This document shows positions 50,900 through 59,445 of a DNA stretch of 64,000 bases, piece after piece. A program made the translations under genes and the position numbers. Within the stretch, counting starts at the first letter, position 1. Every line of letters starts with the position of its first letter. Origin of the DNA: Sphingobacterium sp. GVS05A (GTDB lineage Bacteria; Bacteroidota; Bacteroidia; Sphingobacteriales; Sphingobacteriaceae); contig NZ_JAHXYR010000003.1 in assembly GCF_019969845.1 (NCBI RefSeq), positions 124,001 to 188,000 of the forward strand. The letters are read 5' to 3'. The notes beneath the pieces were generated by a model. That model saw nothing but the letters and a program-made list of their open reading frames with translations. It made no database searches and was not told the DNA's origin.

Positions 50900-53800
50900 T
50901 TATGATAACATCTGTTTGAGTAGGTTTAGCGCGTAGCTTATTGTATTTACATTACTTAGCGCAAGGCGAAGTTGCCCTTTTACTTCTTTTAGATTGCTGA
51001 TTTCAGGGCGGGACTGCACAAAAGACAAGACCCGACCAAATTGATCCGATTCAAAATAGCTCGATTTGGGGTTATTGACAAAATACCCTTTTAGTGTATT
51101 CTTTTTATAGGATATCTTTTCAAACCCAATTGTTTTTCCAAACCATTGCAGGCGTAAAGTATTGAATAGCTCGAATACTTCGTGTGGAATCGGGCCAAAG
51201 CGGTCTTCGAGTTCTTTCTCGAATGCCGCCAGCTGCTGCTCGTTCTCGAGTTTGGAAAGCTCCGTATAGAGGTTATAGCGTTCGGTGATATTCGTTACGT
51301 ACTCATCAGGGATTAATACTTCAAGATCTGTGTCTATTTGTGTAAAATTAACATATTTGCGCTCCTGTTCATCCGCAAATACCTCCGAGAACTCATCGTC
51401 TTTCAGTTCTTGGATGGCTTCATCCAAGATTTTGTGGTACATTTCAAAACCTATTTCAGCAATAAAGCCTGATTGCTCTCCGCCCAGTAAATTTCCGGAA
51501 CCCCGGATATCTAAGTCCCGCATGGCAACATTGAATCCCGAACCTAGTTCTGAGAATTCCTCTATCGCCGAAAGTCGTTTGTATGCCTCCGGTGTCAATG
51601 TCGATAATGGTGGACTCAATAAGTAACAGAAGGCTTTTTTATTCGAACGACCTACACGGCCCCGCATCTGGTGAAGGTCACTCAAACCGAACATATGCGC
51701 ATGGTTGATGATAATGGTATTGGCATTCGGGATATCCAGACCTGCTTCAATAATCGTTGTTGCGATAAGTACGTCAAAATCATGGTTGATGAATTTGAGC
51801 ATCACATCTTCCAATTCATCACCTTCCAGCTGACCATGGGCCACACCAACACGTGCCCCGGGTACGAGCTTGCGAATCAAATTGCCCAATTGAGGAAGGT
51901 CAGCCACGCGGTTATGAATAAAGAAAACCTGTCCACCCCGATCGAGTTCATAACTGACTGCTTCACCGATCAATGATTCATTAAATACATGAAGCTCAGT
52001 CTGTACCGGTTGACGATTGGGGGGAGGAGTAGATATAATGCTTAGATCTCGCGCTCCCATCAAGGAGAAATGCAAGGTCCTTGGGATAGGGGTTGCTGTT
52101 AAGGTCAACGAGTCCACATTGGCGCGCATAGCCTTTAACTTCTCTTTAGCGGCAACACCAAATTTCTGCTCCTCATCAATAATCATCAAACCCAGATCCT
52201 TGAACTTGACATCCTTACTCACCAAGCGATGCGTACCGATGATGATATCTATTTTTCCCTCCGCAAGGCGCGCTAAAGTGTCCTTGATCTGTTTAGTCGT
52301 TTTGAAACGGTTGATGTAGTCAATATTGCATGGAAGTCCTTTTAGGCGCTCTGTAAATGTACGATGATGCTGTAATGCTAAGATGGTTGTTGGAACTAAC
52401 ACAGCAACTTGTTTGCTGTCTGCAACGGCTTTAAATGCTGCCCGGATGGCAACTTCTGTCTTTCCAAATCCGACATCACCACAGATCAACCGGTCCATTG
52501 GATGCGGCGATTCCATATCTTTTTTTACATCTGCGGTAGCCTTTTCCTGATCTGGGGTATCCTCATAGATAAACGATGCCTCCAGTTCATTCTGCAAATA
52601 GCTGTCCGGAGAGAAGGCATTCCCATGCTGAGCCTTCCGTTTTGCATAGAGCATAATCAGGTCACGGGCAATATCCTTAACCTTTTTCTTGGTCGTTTTC
52701 TTTAATTTATCCCAGGCATCCGTACCGAGCTTGTTCATCTTCGGAACTGTACCCTCCTTGCCGGAATATTTTGAAATTCGGTTTAATGAGTTGATATTGA
52801 CATAAAGCAAGTCATTGTCCGCATAGATCAACCGGATCATCTCCTGTGATTTGCCGTTGACGTCCACCTTTTCCAGGCCGCCATACCGACCCACCCCATG
52901 ATCAATATGCGTGATAAAATCTCCGGGTTTAAGATCCCGTAGATCTTTTAGCGTAATTGCCTGCGAACGTTCATATGCTTTTTTACGTTTGTATTTGTAA
53001 TATCTGTCAAATATCTGATGATCCGTATAACAAGCTAATTTCAAGCTGTCATCCCTAAAGCCTTCACGCAATGCTTTATGAATAGGGATAAATGTAGCCG
53101 CTTTGTCAAGATCCTCCAATATCGTATAGATCCGTTCAACCTGTTTCGTTGAATCCGAAAAGATCAGATTCTGGATCCGATGGCTCTCATTTTCCTTGAA
53201 ATTATGGATCAGTAGATTGAAGTCTTTATTAAAAGAAGGTTGTGGATGAATATCAAACTTGATCGTGACTTCCCCCTTATAGAAAAACTGTTTTCCAAAT
53301 TCAATGATCGGGAAATCAAAAAATAGGGCATTGAGGTTTTTCTCATCGGTAAATTCATACGCTGGATTATGCCAATCTGGATTATCTTTTTTCTGTTTAT
53401 CAGTCAAACTGGCCCAGAGTTGCTTCGCCTTTTTCAACCCATCCTTGACAATATCCAGCGTAAACAGGGCGTCTTTGATCCAGATGGATGCCCCCTGATC
53501 GATATATTCCAGTAAAGAAATGTGCTGCGAAGTCAGGAACTTGGCTTGAACATTCGGAACAATGGTAACCTTATGGATTTTATTGACCGAGAGCTGAGAT
53601 TCAATGTCAAAGGTCCGAATGCTTTCGATATCATCACCAAAGAATTCGATGCGGTAGGGAAGGTCGTTCGAGAAAGAAAAAATATCTACGATACCTCCTC
53701 GTATTGCAAATTGTCCGGGTTCATAGACAAAATCTACACGTTCGAAATCATATTCGATCAAAAACTCATTGATAAAATCAATACTTAAAGCCGTGTTTTC

Positions 53801-54244
53801 TGTAATCTCCAGCGTGTTTTTCTCCAGATCGGTACGATTGATTACCTTTTCAGTAATCGCTTCGGGATAGGTAACCACCATCTTTGGTAATTCAGACGTA
53901 TGATTGAGCGAACTTAATGTTTCAGCACGCTGTAGTACGTTTGCCGAATCCGTCTGTGTGAAATCAAAAGCTTTTCGGTAAGAAGAAGGGAAAAAAAGTA
54001 CCTGTTTGTCCAATAAGCTTTCCAGGTCACTCAAAAAGTAGGAGGCATCTTCATGCGTTGGCAAAATAAACACCATTGGACGCTCCTGCAATTTGTAGGA
54101 TGAAACGGCAATGAATGCATCCGAAGAACCGATAAGACCTTTAAGTTGAATCTTTGGGTTTTTGGACTGCATAGCCTTTGTAAGCGACTGGACTGATTCG
54201 CTTTGGCTGTATTTCTCTAGTATTTCTTGAATTCCCACGAGCAA
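50900..54244 (-). CDS. mfd: Transcription-repair coupling factor Mfd
   Basis: 1114 residues, the usual length. A UvrB-homology region comes first, then a CarD-like RNA polymerase interaction domain (LKPGDFITHIDHGVGRYGGLEKV, ~residue 445), then translocase motor domains with GDVGFGKTEVAIRAAF (Walker A), DEEQKFGV (Walker B), TATPIPRTLHFS, and the RecG-like MRGRVGRSNKKAFCYLL. A TRCF C-terminal domain follows. It displaces stalled polymerase and recruits UvrA. The start is TTG at 54244 or GTG at 54238; there is no early ATG. Confidence 0.97.
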   Translation of the reverse strand: MLVGIQEILEKYSQSESVQSLTKAMQSKNPKIQLKGLIGSSDAFIAVSSYKLQERPMVFILPTHEDASYFLSDLESLLDKQVLFFPSSYRKAFDFTQTDSANVLQRAETLSSLNHTSELPKMVVTYPEAITEKVINRTDLEKNTLEITENTALSIDFINEFLIEYDFERVDFVYEPGQFAIRGGIVDIFSFSNDLPYRIEFFGDDIESIRTFDIESQLSVNKIHKVTIVPNVQAKFLTSQHISLLEYIDQGASIWIKDALFTLDIVKDGLKKAKQLWASLTDKQKKDNPDWHNPAYEFTDEKNLNALFFDFPIIEFGKQFFYKGEVTIKFDIHPQPSFNKDFNLLIHNFKENESHRIQNLIFSDSTKQVERIYTILEDLDKAATFIPIHKALREGFRDDSLKLACYTDHQIFDRYYKYKRKKAYERSQAITLKDLRDLKPGDFITHIDHGVGRYGGLEKVDVNGKSQEMIRLIYADNDLLYVNINSLNRISKYSGKEGTVPKMNKLGTDAWDKLKKTTKKKVKDIARDLIMLYAKRKAQHGNAFSPDSYLQNELEASFIYEDTPDQEKATADVKKDMESPHPMDRLICGDVGFGKTEVAIRAAFKAVADSKQVAVLVPTTILALQHHRTFTERLKGLPCNIDYINRFKTTKQIKDTLARLAEGKIDIIIGTHRLVSKDVKFKDLGLMIIDEEQKFGVAAKEKLKAMRANVDSLTLTATPIPRTLHFSLMGARDLSIISTPPPNRQPVQTELHVFNESLIGEAVSYELDRGGQVFFIHNRVADLPQLGNLIRKLVPGARVGVAHGQLEGDELEDVMLKFINHDFDVLIATTIIEAGLDIPNANTIIINHAHMFGLSDLHQMRGRVGRSNKKAFCYLLSPPLSTLTPEAYKRLSAIEEFSELGSGFNVAMRDLDIRGSGNLLGGEQSGFIAEIGFEMYHKILDEAIQELKDDEFSEVFADEQERKYVNFTQIDTDLEVLIPDEYVTNITERYNLYTELSKLENEQQLAAFEKELEDRFGPIPHEVFELFNTLRLQWFGKTIGFEKISYKKNTLKGYFVNNPKSSYFESDQFGRVLSFVQSRPEISNLKEVKGQLRLALSNVNTISYALNLLKQMLS

Positions 54245-54451
54245 AAATTTCGAATAATTGCGAATTTAATTAATTCCTCGTAAGTATATGGTATATTGTG
54301 CTAAATTTTTTGGTAAAAAACTTGTCGAAAAAATAACTTTGCTGCTGGGACAAAAAGAGAATATCCCATGAATGGCGAGCGAGAGTATTTTGGCAAACGA
54401 CCAATTATACTGCCTCTCATTGAAGACTAGCAATTGAGGTTCCGTAATGAA

Positions 54452-54583
54452 TTATTTTGCTAAGTGGAATGTATAGGCAAAGCCTAATAAGATTAAAAGG
54501 ATCGCCAAATAGAGCAATTTATATTGCTCGTAGGCTGTGACACGATAAGATCCAATTTTAACACGGTTTTTGCTGTTTCTCAT
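54452..54583 (-). CDS. Small single-pass membrane protein (43 aa)
   Basis: A 43-codon frame begins MRNSKNRVKIGSYR, a basic amphipathic N-terminus, followed by one membrane helix (LLYLAILLILLGFAYTF, residues 23-39) and a short tail. Its ATG is 2 bp after the stop of the upstream gene, so translation is coupled. Positive-inside charge predicts the N-terminus in the cytosol. It is too short for default gene finders. Function unknown. Confidence 0.68.
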   Translation of the reverse strand: MRNSKNRVKIGSYRVTAYEQYKLLYLAILLILLGFAYTFHLAK

Positions 54584-54585
54584 AA

Positions 54586-55170
54586 TTAATTCAGGTCAAG
54601 CTCGATTCGCTGTTCACTAATATAGCTTTTTAATGTTGTATTACCAAAAGCATGTAGTGCGTTTTGAAAATCTTCCCGATAATCGAACTGAAAGTCCTCA
54701 TGAAGTTTATCATATTTGCCGACAGCATGTTTAATACGGCCTGTGATATATTTATGCAATTTATGGGCTGCCGATTGATAAGACGAATCAAATAGTCGTT
54801 CATAGTCGCCTATGACCCGCTGTAAGATATAAAAACGGAATTCAGCTTCACTGGTTTTGTCTTTGGTGACTTTCTCATGCTCGTTCACCAGACCACTTGC
54901 CTGCTTGACCAGCTTGCTCAGCGCGATAAAATTACTATGATGCGGAGTATTGCCAATCTGACTTGTTCCGATGTCAAATAATTGAGCTAATTGCTTGCGC
55001 AATTTATCAATACGTTCCTCCAAATCATACTCGTTCTCCAACAATTGAAAATGCAATTGTTTCATCAGCATTTTGTCCTTACTGATCAGACGGACAAGTA
55101 ATTTGTCTTTTTCTTTTTGAGGTAACTCAAGGACAGCTTTCTTTAGCTCGGCATCTTGATGTAGAGACAT
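54586..55170 (-). CDS. Unknown helical protein
   Basis: 194 residues, almost entirely helical by composition and charged, with coiled-coil-like stretches (LEERIDKLRKQLAQLFD, ILQRVIGDYERLFD). No signal peptide or membrane segment. I recognise no family. It is coupled to the small membrane protein gene downstream, so the pair may act together at the inner membrane. Confidence 0.75.
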   Translation of the reverse strand: MSLHQDAELKKAVLELPQKEKDKLLVRLISKDKMLMKQLHFQLLENEYDLEERIDKLRKQLAQLFDIGTSQIGNTPHHSNFIALSKLVKQASGLVNEHEKVTKDKTSEAEFRFYILQRVIGDYERLFDSSYQSAAHKLHKYITGRIKHAVGKYDKLHEDFQFDYREDFQNALHAFGNTTLKSYISEQRIELDLN

Positions 55171-55348
55171 AATGTTTACGTAAAATGATCTTGTTATTAG
55201 CGATGAAAGAGCAAAGATGAAAGACTACTGATTGTTCAGCTAATAGTCTGTTATCCTTGCTCCCTTATCCATACTTTATCAGCGACCTAAAATTAGGTAG
55301 ACGGGAAGTATCATCCAGACTCTACCGCATAGATCAGCTGGTTGATTG

Positions 55349-56641
55349 TTAATACAATATTCTAAATTTGATCGTATTGTCAATCTGCTTCAATTGCTTC
55401 AATAGATCTTTATCATATTCGCCCTGAATATCTGTAACGGCATAGCCAATATCGCTCCTGGTCATTAAAAATTGTGCAACAATATTGATGTTGTTTTGTG
55501 CATAGACCTTATTGATTTGGGCCATGATACCAGGTACGTTTTTATGGATATGCAGTAATCTTGTCACCTGTTTTACTTTCGGTAATACCAGATTCGGGAA
55601 ATTGCGGCTGAGATAAGTGTCACCATTGTTGATAAATTCGGCCATACGACGTGGTATAAATTCCGAATTTTTCTTTTTACTTTTCTTATCATCAAAGACG
55701 ACAATTCCCTTGGCGTTGCAGATATCTTTATTGATATGCCCCTTGATGTCGCCCAGATAACCGATTGTTTTTAATTTATCTGCCTGTTGAAGCTGTTCAT
55801 CAGTGATGTCGATATTGTCGCCTAGCAAAAGCATGCCAACATCTTTTATATATTTTTCTTCGAAAGTCTCTTTTGTACGGATTGAGAAACCATCTCTTTT
55901 TAGAATATGGGCAGCAATCTCCGGAACATCCCCGACAATGAGACAAAGGATACGGTTTTTAGGGTAAGAGATCGCACGGGGTAGATCATTTACATATAAG
56001 AATTCATCGAAGCTTGGCGTAATAAAATCCGCTTTTTCAGTGACACTTTTACGTTGGATGTTCTCGGTGAAGGCAAAGAACTTTTCGATTAAACCCGATT
56101 CTTTCAATTGGAAATCCGAATAACCATCGCCAATGCCAAAAAGCCGCCCCTCGATATTTAGTTGTTTTAGGAGCTGTACTTTTCCGCCTTCAGTGGATAG
56201 GGGATTATCTTCATCAAAGCCAATGATATTGCCTTCCGCATCGAATCTAAATGTGTTCGCGTAGATATTTTCGGTTTTGATATGATAAGGAGTCACCACA
56301 GGGGTGATAAATTCCTTAAATCCTCCGGAAACAATCCAGGCCGTATCCGAATGTTTTTTGAAAAATTCACGATTACGTGAGAAAGACGTTGAAACCTTTT
56401 TCTTGAGGTGAGATACCAATTTATCCAGGTGGCTTTTGTTCGCGTTTAGTAATTTCACACGACCGGCCAAGGCTTCACGGAAAGAGAGTTTTCCCTCCAT
56501 GGCAAGATTGGTGTATCGTTCAATTTCATTGTAGATAGATTCGCGATCAGGATGATTTTCGAGTGAGATCCGGGCGAGCTCATCGAGCGCTTCTACTTGG
56601 GTAAATGTACTATCAAAATCAATGATGTAATAGTTTTTCAT
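55349..56641 (-). CDS. Phosphoserine phosphatase (HAD-IB) fused to a SerA relic with ACT domain
   Basis: 430 residues from the ATG at 56641. Residues 1-215 are a SerB-like HAD phosphatase: IIDFDSTFT (motif I, Asp8 and Asp10), VSGGF (Ser104) and GDGYSD (171-176). Residues ~228-336 look like the first substrate-binding lobe of 3-phosphoglycerate dehydrogenase, but the NAD domain and its catalytic residues are absent. Residues ~337-430 match the SerA tail, including the ACT domain (FINNGDTYLSRNFPNLVLP, LLHIHKNVPGIMAQINKVY, and a terminal KFRILY like the E. coli ARLLY end). The first half should make serine from phosphoserine; the second may sense serine. Confidence 0.88.
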   Translation of the reverse strand: MKNYYIIDFDSTFTQVEALDELARISLENHPDRESIYNEIERYTNLAMEGKLSFREALAGRVKLLNANKSHLDKLVSHLKKKVSTSFSRNREFFKKHSDTAWIVSGGFKEFITPVVTPYHIKTENIYANTFRFDAEGNIIGFDEDNPLSTEGGKVQLLKQLNIEGRLFGIGDGYSDFQLKESGLIEKFFAFTENIQRKSVTEKADFITPSFDEFLYVNDLPRAISYPKNRILCLIVGDVPEIAAHILKRDGFSIRTKETFEEKYIKDVGMLLLGDNIDITDEQLQQADKLKTIGYLGDIKGHINKDICNAKGIVVFDDKKSKKKNSEFIPRRMAEFINNGDTYLSRNFPNLVLPKVKQVTRLLHIHKNVPGIMAQINKVYAQNNINIVAQFLMTRSDIGYAVTDIQGEYDKDLLKQLKQIDNTIKFRILY

Positions 56642-56830
56642 CGTAATTATTTGTTTTTTAGTGGTGATGAATCTATCATGAGGATACTTATTACTATCGA
56701 ACTGTGATTTAGTTAACCATGATGGTTTCATCTTAATTATTTGTTTTTTAATGGCGATGAAGCGATCATGGGCAAACTGTCATTTCCTTGGCAAGCAATT
56801 GGAGCTTTTGATGGTTTCATCGGGATACTG
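56639..56830. repeat. 90-bp tandem duplication spanning the serB-like start region
   Basis: The start-codon region CATCGTAATTATTTGTTTTTT (56639 on) recurs at 56729 as CATCTTAATTATTTGTTTTTT with most of the next 30 bases conserved. A shorter third match (GATGGTTTCATC) is at 56721 and 56810. The copies are about 90 bp apart. The second copy carries its own in-frame ATG (56731). Confidence 0.75.
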
Positions 56831-56937
56831 TTTAGCAAATGAAACAATCATAAACACGCAGGCTTTATTTTGAATCGGATAGTTTGGTAAGCTCATGACG
56901 GGTTCAGGGTTCGGTTGTTTAATATTTTATATTGTTT

Positions 56938-57909
56938 TTACTGTTTGCTGTACAAATTTGCAATTTCTTTTAATGTCTGTTCCAACGGGCGATAACTGTG
57001 GTTCAAGAGTGACTGTACCTTCGCATTGGAGTACTGTAATTTGGCACTTGACGCTGCTGCCGTTTCTTTGGTCAGCGAAGAGTCCGATTTCTTGAAGACA
57101 GCGAGCATGCTAGAAACAGTGGATGCGATCTGAAGAAGAGTCTCGGAGACTTCAATCGTGGGTTCGGGCTTGTTCATCAGGACGCTGGCGACACTGAGCA
57201 GATCTTTATTGGGAATGTTGAGGTGATTGATAATATAGCGTTCAGCGGTAATCTCGCCCTTTTCCATCAATTGGATCATAATTGACGCGACATCCTCAAC
57301 ATCGACGATGCCGACACTCCCTTTCGGATAAAATTTCAATCCCTTATTGATCATTGAGAATATGGCTCCAGATCCTTTGTCTTTGGCTGCCGCCCCCAAT
57401 ATCACCGAAGGGTTTACGATAACAGCATCCAGTCCCTCCGTAATACCGCGCCAAACCTCCATTTCCGCCTGATATTTAGACAGCGAATAGTTGGAGGTAG
57501 TGGGGCTATGCTCCCAATGGTCTTTTTCAGATATCGGTAAGTTGTCTTTGTTGGTGCCCAATGCGGCGATTGAACTAACATGAAGTAGACGGATGTTTTT
57601 CTCCAGGCAAAGGTTGACAATATTTGCTGTTCCTTCTACATTGACCTTAAAGAGTGATTTAGCATCTTTCTTCTGATAGGAGACCAGTGCCGCGCAGTGA
57701 TACACTTTCGTTACGCCTTCCAGCGCGTCTTCCAGTTCAAAATAATGGTTGATGTCTGCATCAATCCACTGAATCAACGAAGAAGATAACAGGCTGGCTG
57801 GAATAATCGATTGAGCTCTCTTGGTCGCAATGACGTCAATTCCTTGATCGATCAATTGTTTGATCAATGTAGATCCTAAAAAACCTGTTCCTCCTGTTAT
57901 TAATATCAC
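56938..57909 (-). CDS. NAD-dependent epimerase/dehydratase family protein (SDR)
   Basis: 323 residues. ILITGGTGFLGSTLIKQL is the NAD site, ALVSYQKKDAKSLFKVNVEGT and VSSIAALGTNKDN follow, and YSLSKYQAE gives Tyr-x3-Lys. The layout is that of dihydroflavonol reductase-like and hopanoid-associated SDRs. Substrate unknown. The first codon is GTG at 57909, with no alternative Met before the GxxGxxG loop. A promoter-like TTG-N19-TATCTTTA ends 4 nt before that GTG. Confidence 0.87.
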   Translation of the reverse strand: MILITGGTGFLGSTLIKQLIDQGIDVIATKRAQSIIPASLLSSSLIQWIDADINHYFELEDALEGVTKVYHCAALVSYQKKDAKSLFKVNVEGTANIVNLCLEKNIRLLHVSSIAALGTNKDNLPISEKDHWEHSPTTSNYSLSKYQAEMEVWRGITEGLDAVIVNPSVILGAAAKDKGSGAIFSMINKGLKFYPKGSVGIVDVEDVASIMIQLMEKGEITAERYIINHLNIPNKDLLSVASVLMNKPEPTIEVSETLLQIASTVSSMLAVFKKSDSSLTKETAAASSAKLQYSNAKVQSLLNHSYRPLEQTLKEIANLYSKQ

Positions 57910-57913
57910 TTGA

Positions 57914-57943
57914 TAAAGATACTGTTAAAAATAATGTTTTCAA
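57914..57943 (-). promoter_or_regulatory. SDR gene promoter (TTG-N19-TATCTTTA), leaderless arrangement
   Basis: Minus strand: TTG (57943-57941), 19 nt, TATCTTTA (57921-57914; one mismatch to TAnnTTTG), then TCAA and the GTG start. Confidence 0.6.
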
Positions 57944-58017
57944 AAGTTAGTTAATAAATGGATATTTGTGTGAGTTGCATCCCGAAAAAATAAGATGTTT
58001 TAAACAAATTATAGCTT

Positions 58018-59205
58018 ATGTCATCATTGTCCGTATTCTTTAGCCCGATTTCAATTGCAAGTATCTCTCCAGAGCATGGTTTCTTAAATTCCCAATTAGG
58101 GAATGTGATTCAGGCTTATGAAACAGATTTTCCCACTTGGGAGGAAAATGAACAACCTCAATTGGCTATTATCGGTGTACAGGAGGATCGGGCATCGGTC
58201 AATAATAATGGAACAGATAAAGCTCCGGATGCGGTACGCAAACACCTTTATACCTTGTATCAAGGGGACTATAAGATAAATATTGTCGATCTGGGGAATA
58301 TAAAAGCAGGTAATACTATTCAGGATACCTACGTGGCCTTGAAATCGGTGGTAGAAGAATTAGTAAAGACGAATATTCTCCCGATTATTATCGGTGGCGG
58401 ACAGGATCTGACCTATGCACAATACCTAGGCTACCAGAATTTGGAACGGAAGATCGAATTGGCTATTGTGGATTCGCGTTTCGATCTCAATCAGGAGGAA
58501 GCTGAAAATGTCAGCCTAAACTCTCGGTCTTATGTCAATCACATTATTTTGCATCAGCCCGATTATCTGTTTAACCTGAATTCCATTGCTTATCAGACCT
58601 ACCTCGTCAGCAAAGAGTCCATCAATATGTACGACAAATTGTTTTTCAATGCAACCCGCGTGGGAATGATCGCGGGTAAAATGGACCAGTCTGAACCGCT
58701 TATCCGGGCTGCTGACTTGATCAGTTTCGATATCGGCGCCATACGGGCATCAGAGGCACCGGGCAATGCCAATGCGATTCCAAATGGCTTGTACGGAGAC
58801 GAAGCCTGTCAGCTTGCACGTTATGCAGGCATGTCGGACAAATGTACTTCTATTGGTTTCTACGAATTGAACCCTACATTTGATCCCATGGAACAGACCG
58901 CAATGTTGGTTTCTCAAATGATCTGGTGTTTTATCGACGGTTATTATAATCGCAAGCAGGATACACCGTTGTATCCTAAATCATCTTATATCATCTACCG
59001 TACCACACTTGAAAATGAAGAACATGAATTGGTTTTTGTGAAAAGCAAAAAATCAGACCGCTGGTGGATACAAGTGCCTTATTTTGGATCAAAATCTGTC
59101 AACGAAAGGTACTACCTTGTGCCATGCCGTTATGAAGATTACCAAATGGCCGTTTCTGGGGAGATGCCCGATCTATGGTGGAAAACCCATCAGAAGTTGC
59201 AGTAA
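58018..59205 (+). CDS. Arginase-fold protein (formimidoylglutamase-like) with altered metal site
   Basis: 395 residues of the ureohydrolase superfamily. The fold landmarks are recognisable but the metal ligands are changed: IIGGGQDLTYA (126-130) where enzymes have GGDHS, VDSRFD (151-156) for DAHxD, and SFDIGAIR (236-243) for SFDxDxxD. His101, His126 and one Asp of the usual set are therefore replaced. A C-terminal extension of about 70 residues (WWIQVPYFGSKSVNERYYLVPC) is not part of standard arginase. It may be a pseudoenzyme or bind another metal. Monocistronic. Confidence 0.8.
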   Translation: MSSLSVFFSPISIASISPEHGFLNSQLGNVIQAYETDFPTWEENEQPQLAIIGVQEDRASVNNNGTDKAPDAVRKHLYTLYQGDYKINIVDLGNIKAGNTIQDTYVALKSVVEELVKTNILPIIIGGGQDLTYAQYLGYQNLERKIELAIVDSRFDLNQEEAENVSLNSRSYVNHIILHQPDYLFNLNSIAYQTYLVSKESINMYDKLFFNATRVGMIAGKMDQSEPLIRAADLISFDIGAIRASEAPGNANAIPNGLYGDEACQLARYAGMSDKCTSIGFYELNPTFDPMEQTAMLVSQMIWCFIDGYYNRKQDTPLYPKSSYIIYRTTLENEEHELVFVKSKKSDRWWIQVPYFGSKSVNERYYLVPCRYEDYQMAVSGEMPDLWWKTHQKLQ

Positions 59206-59445
59206 ATCAGAATAACGCAATATCTTGCTTGTGTCTTAATGCAATGTCTAAATTAAAGCGGTATTGGATTGATGAAAGCATTACACAATTGCAGCTGCAT
59301 AAATTCATCAGTCAGTAGTGGTATGATCAGTCAACAAAGACTATTGTATACTGCTGTTGACAAGTAAACTTAACATTAATCAAATTTGATAGCAGATGTT
59401 CTGTCACGACAGGTAAGAAGCTGCTATTCTCGTAAAATATAAATC

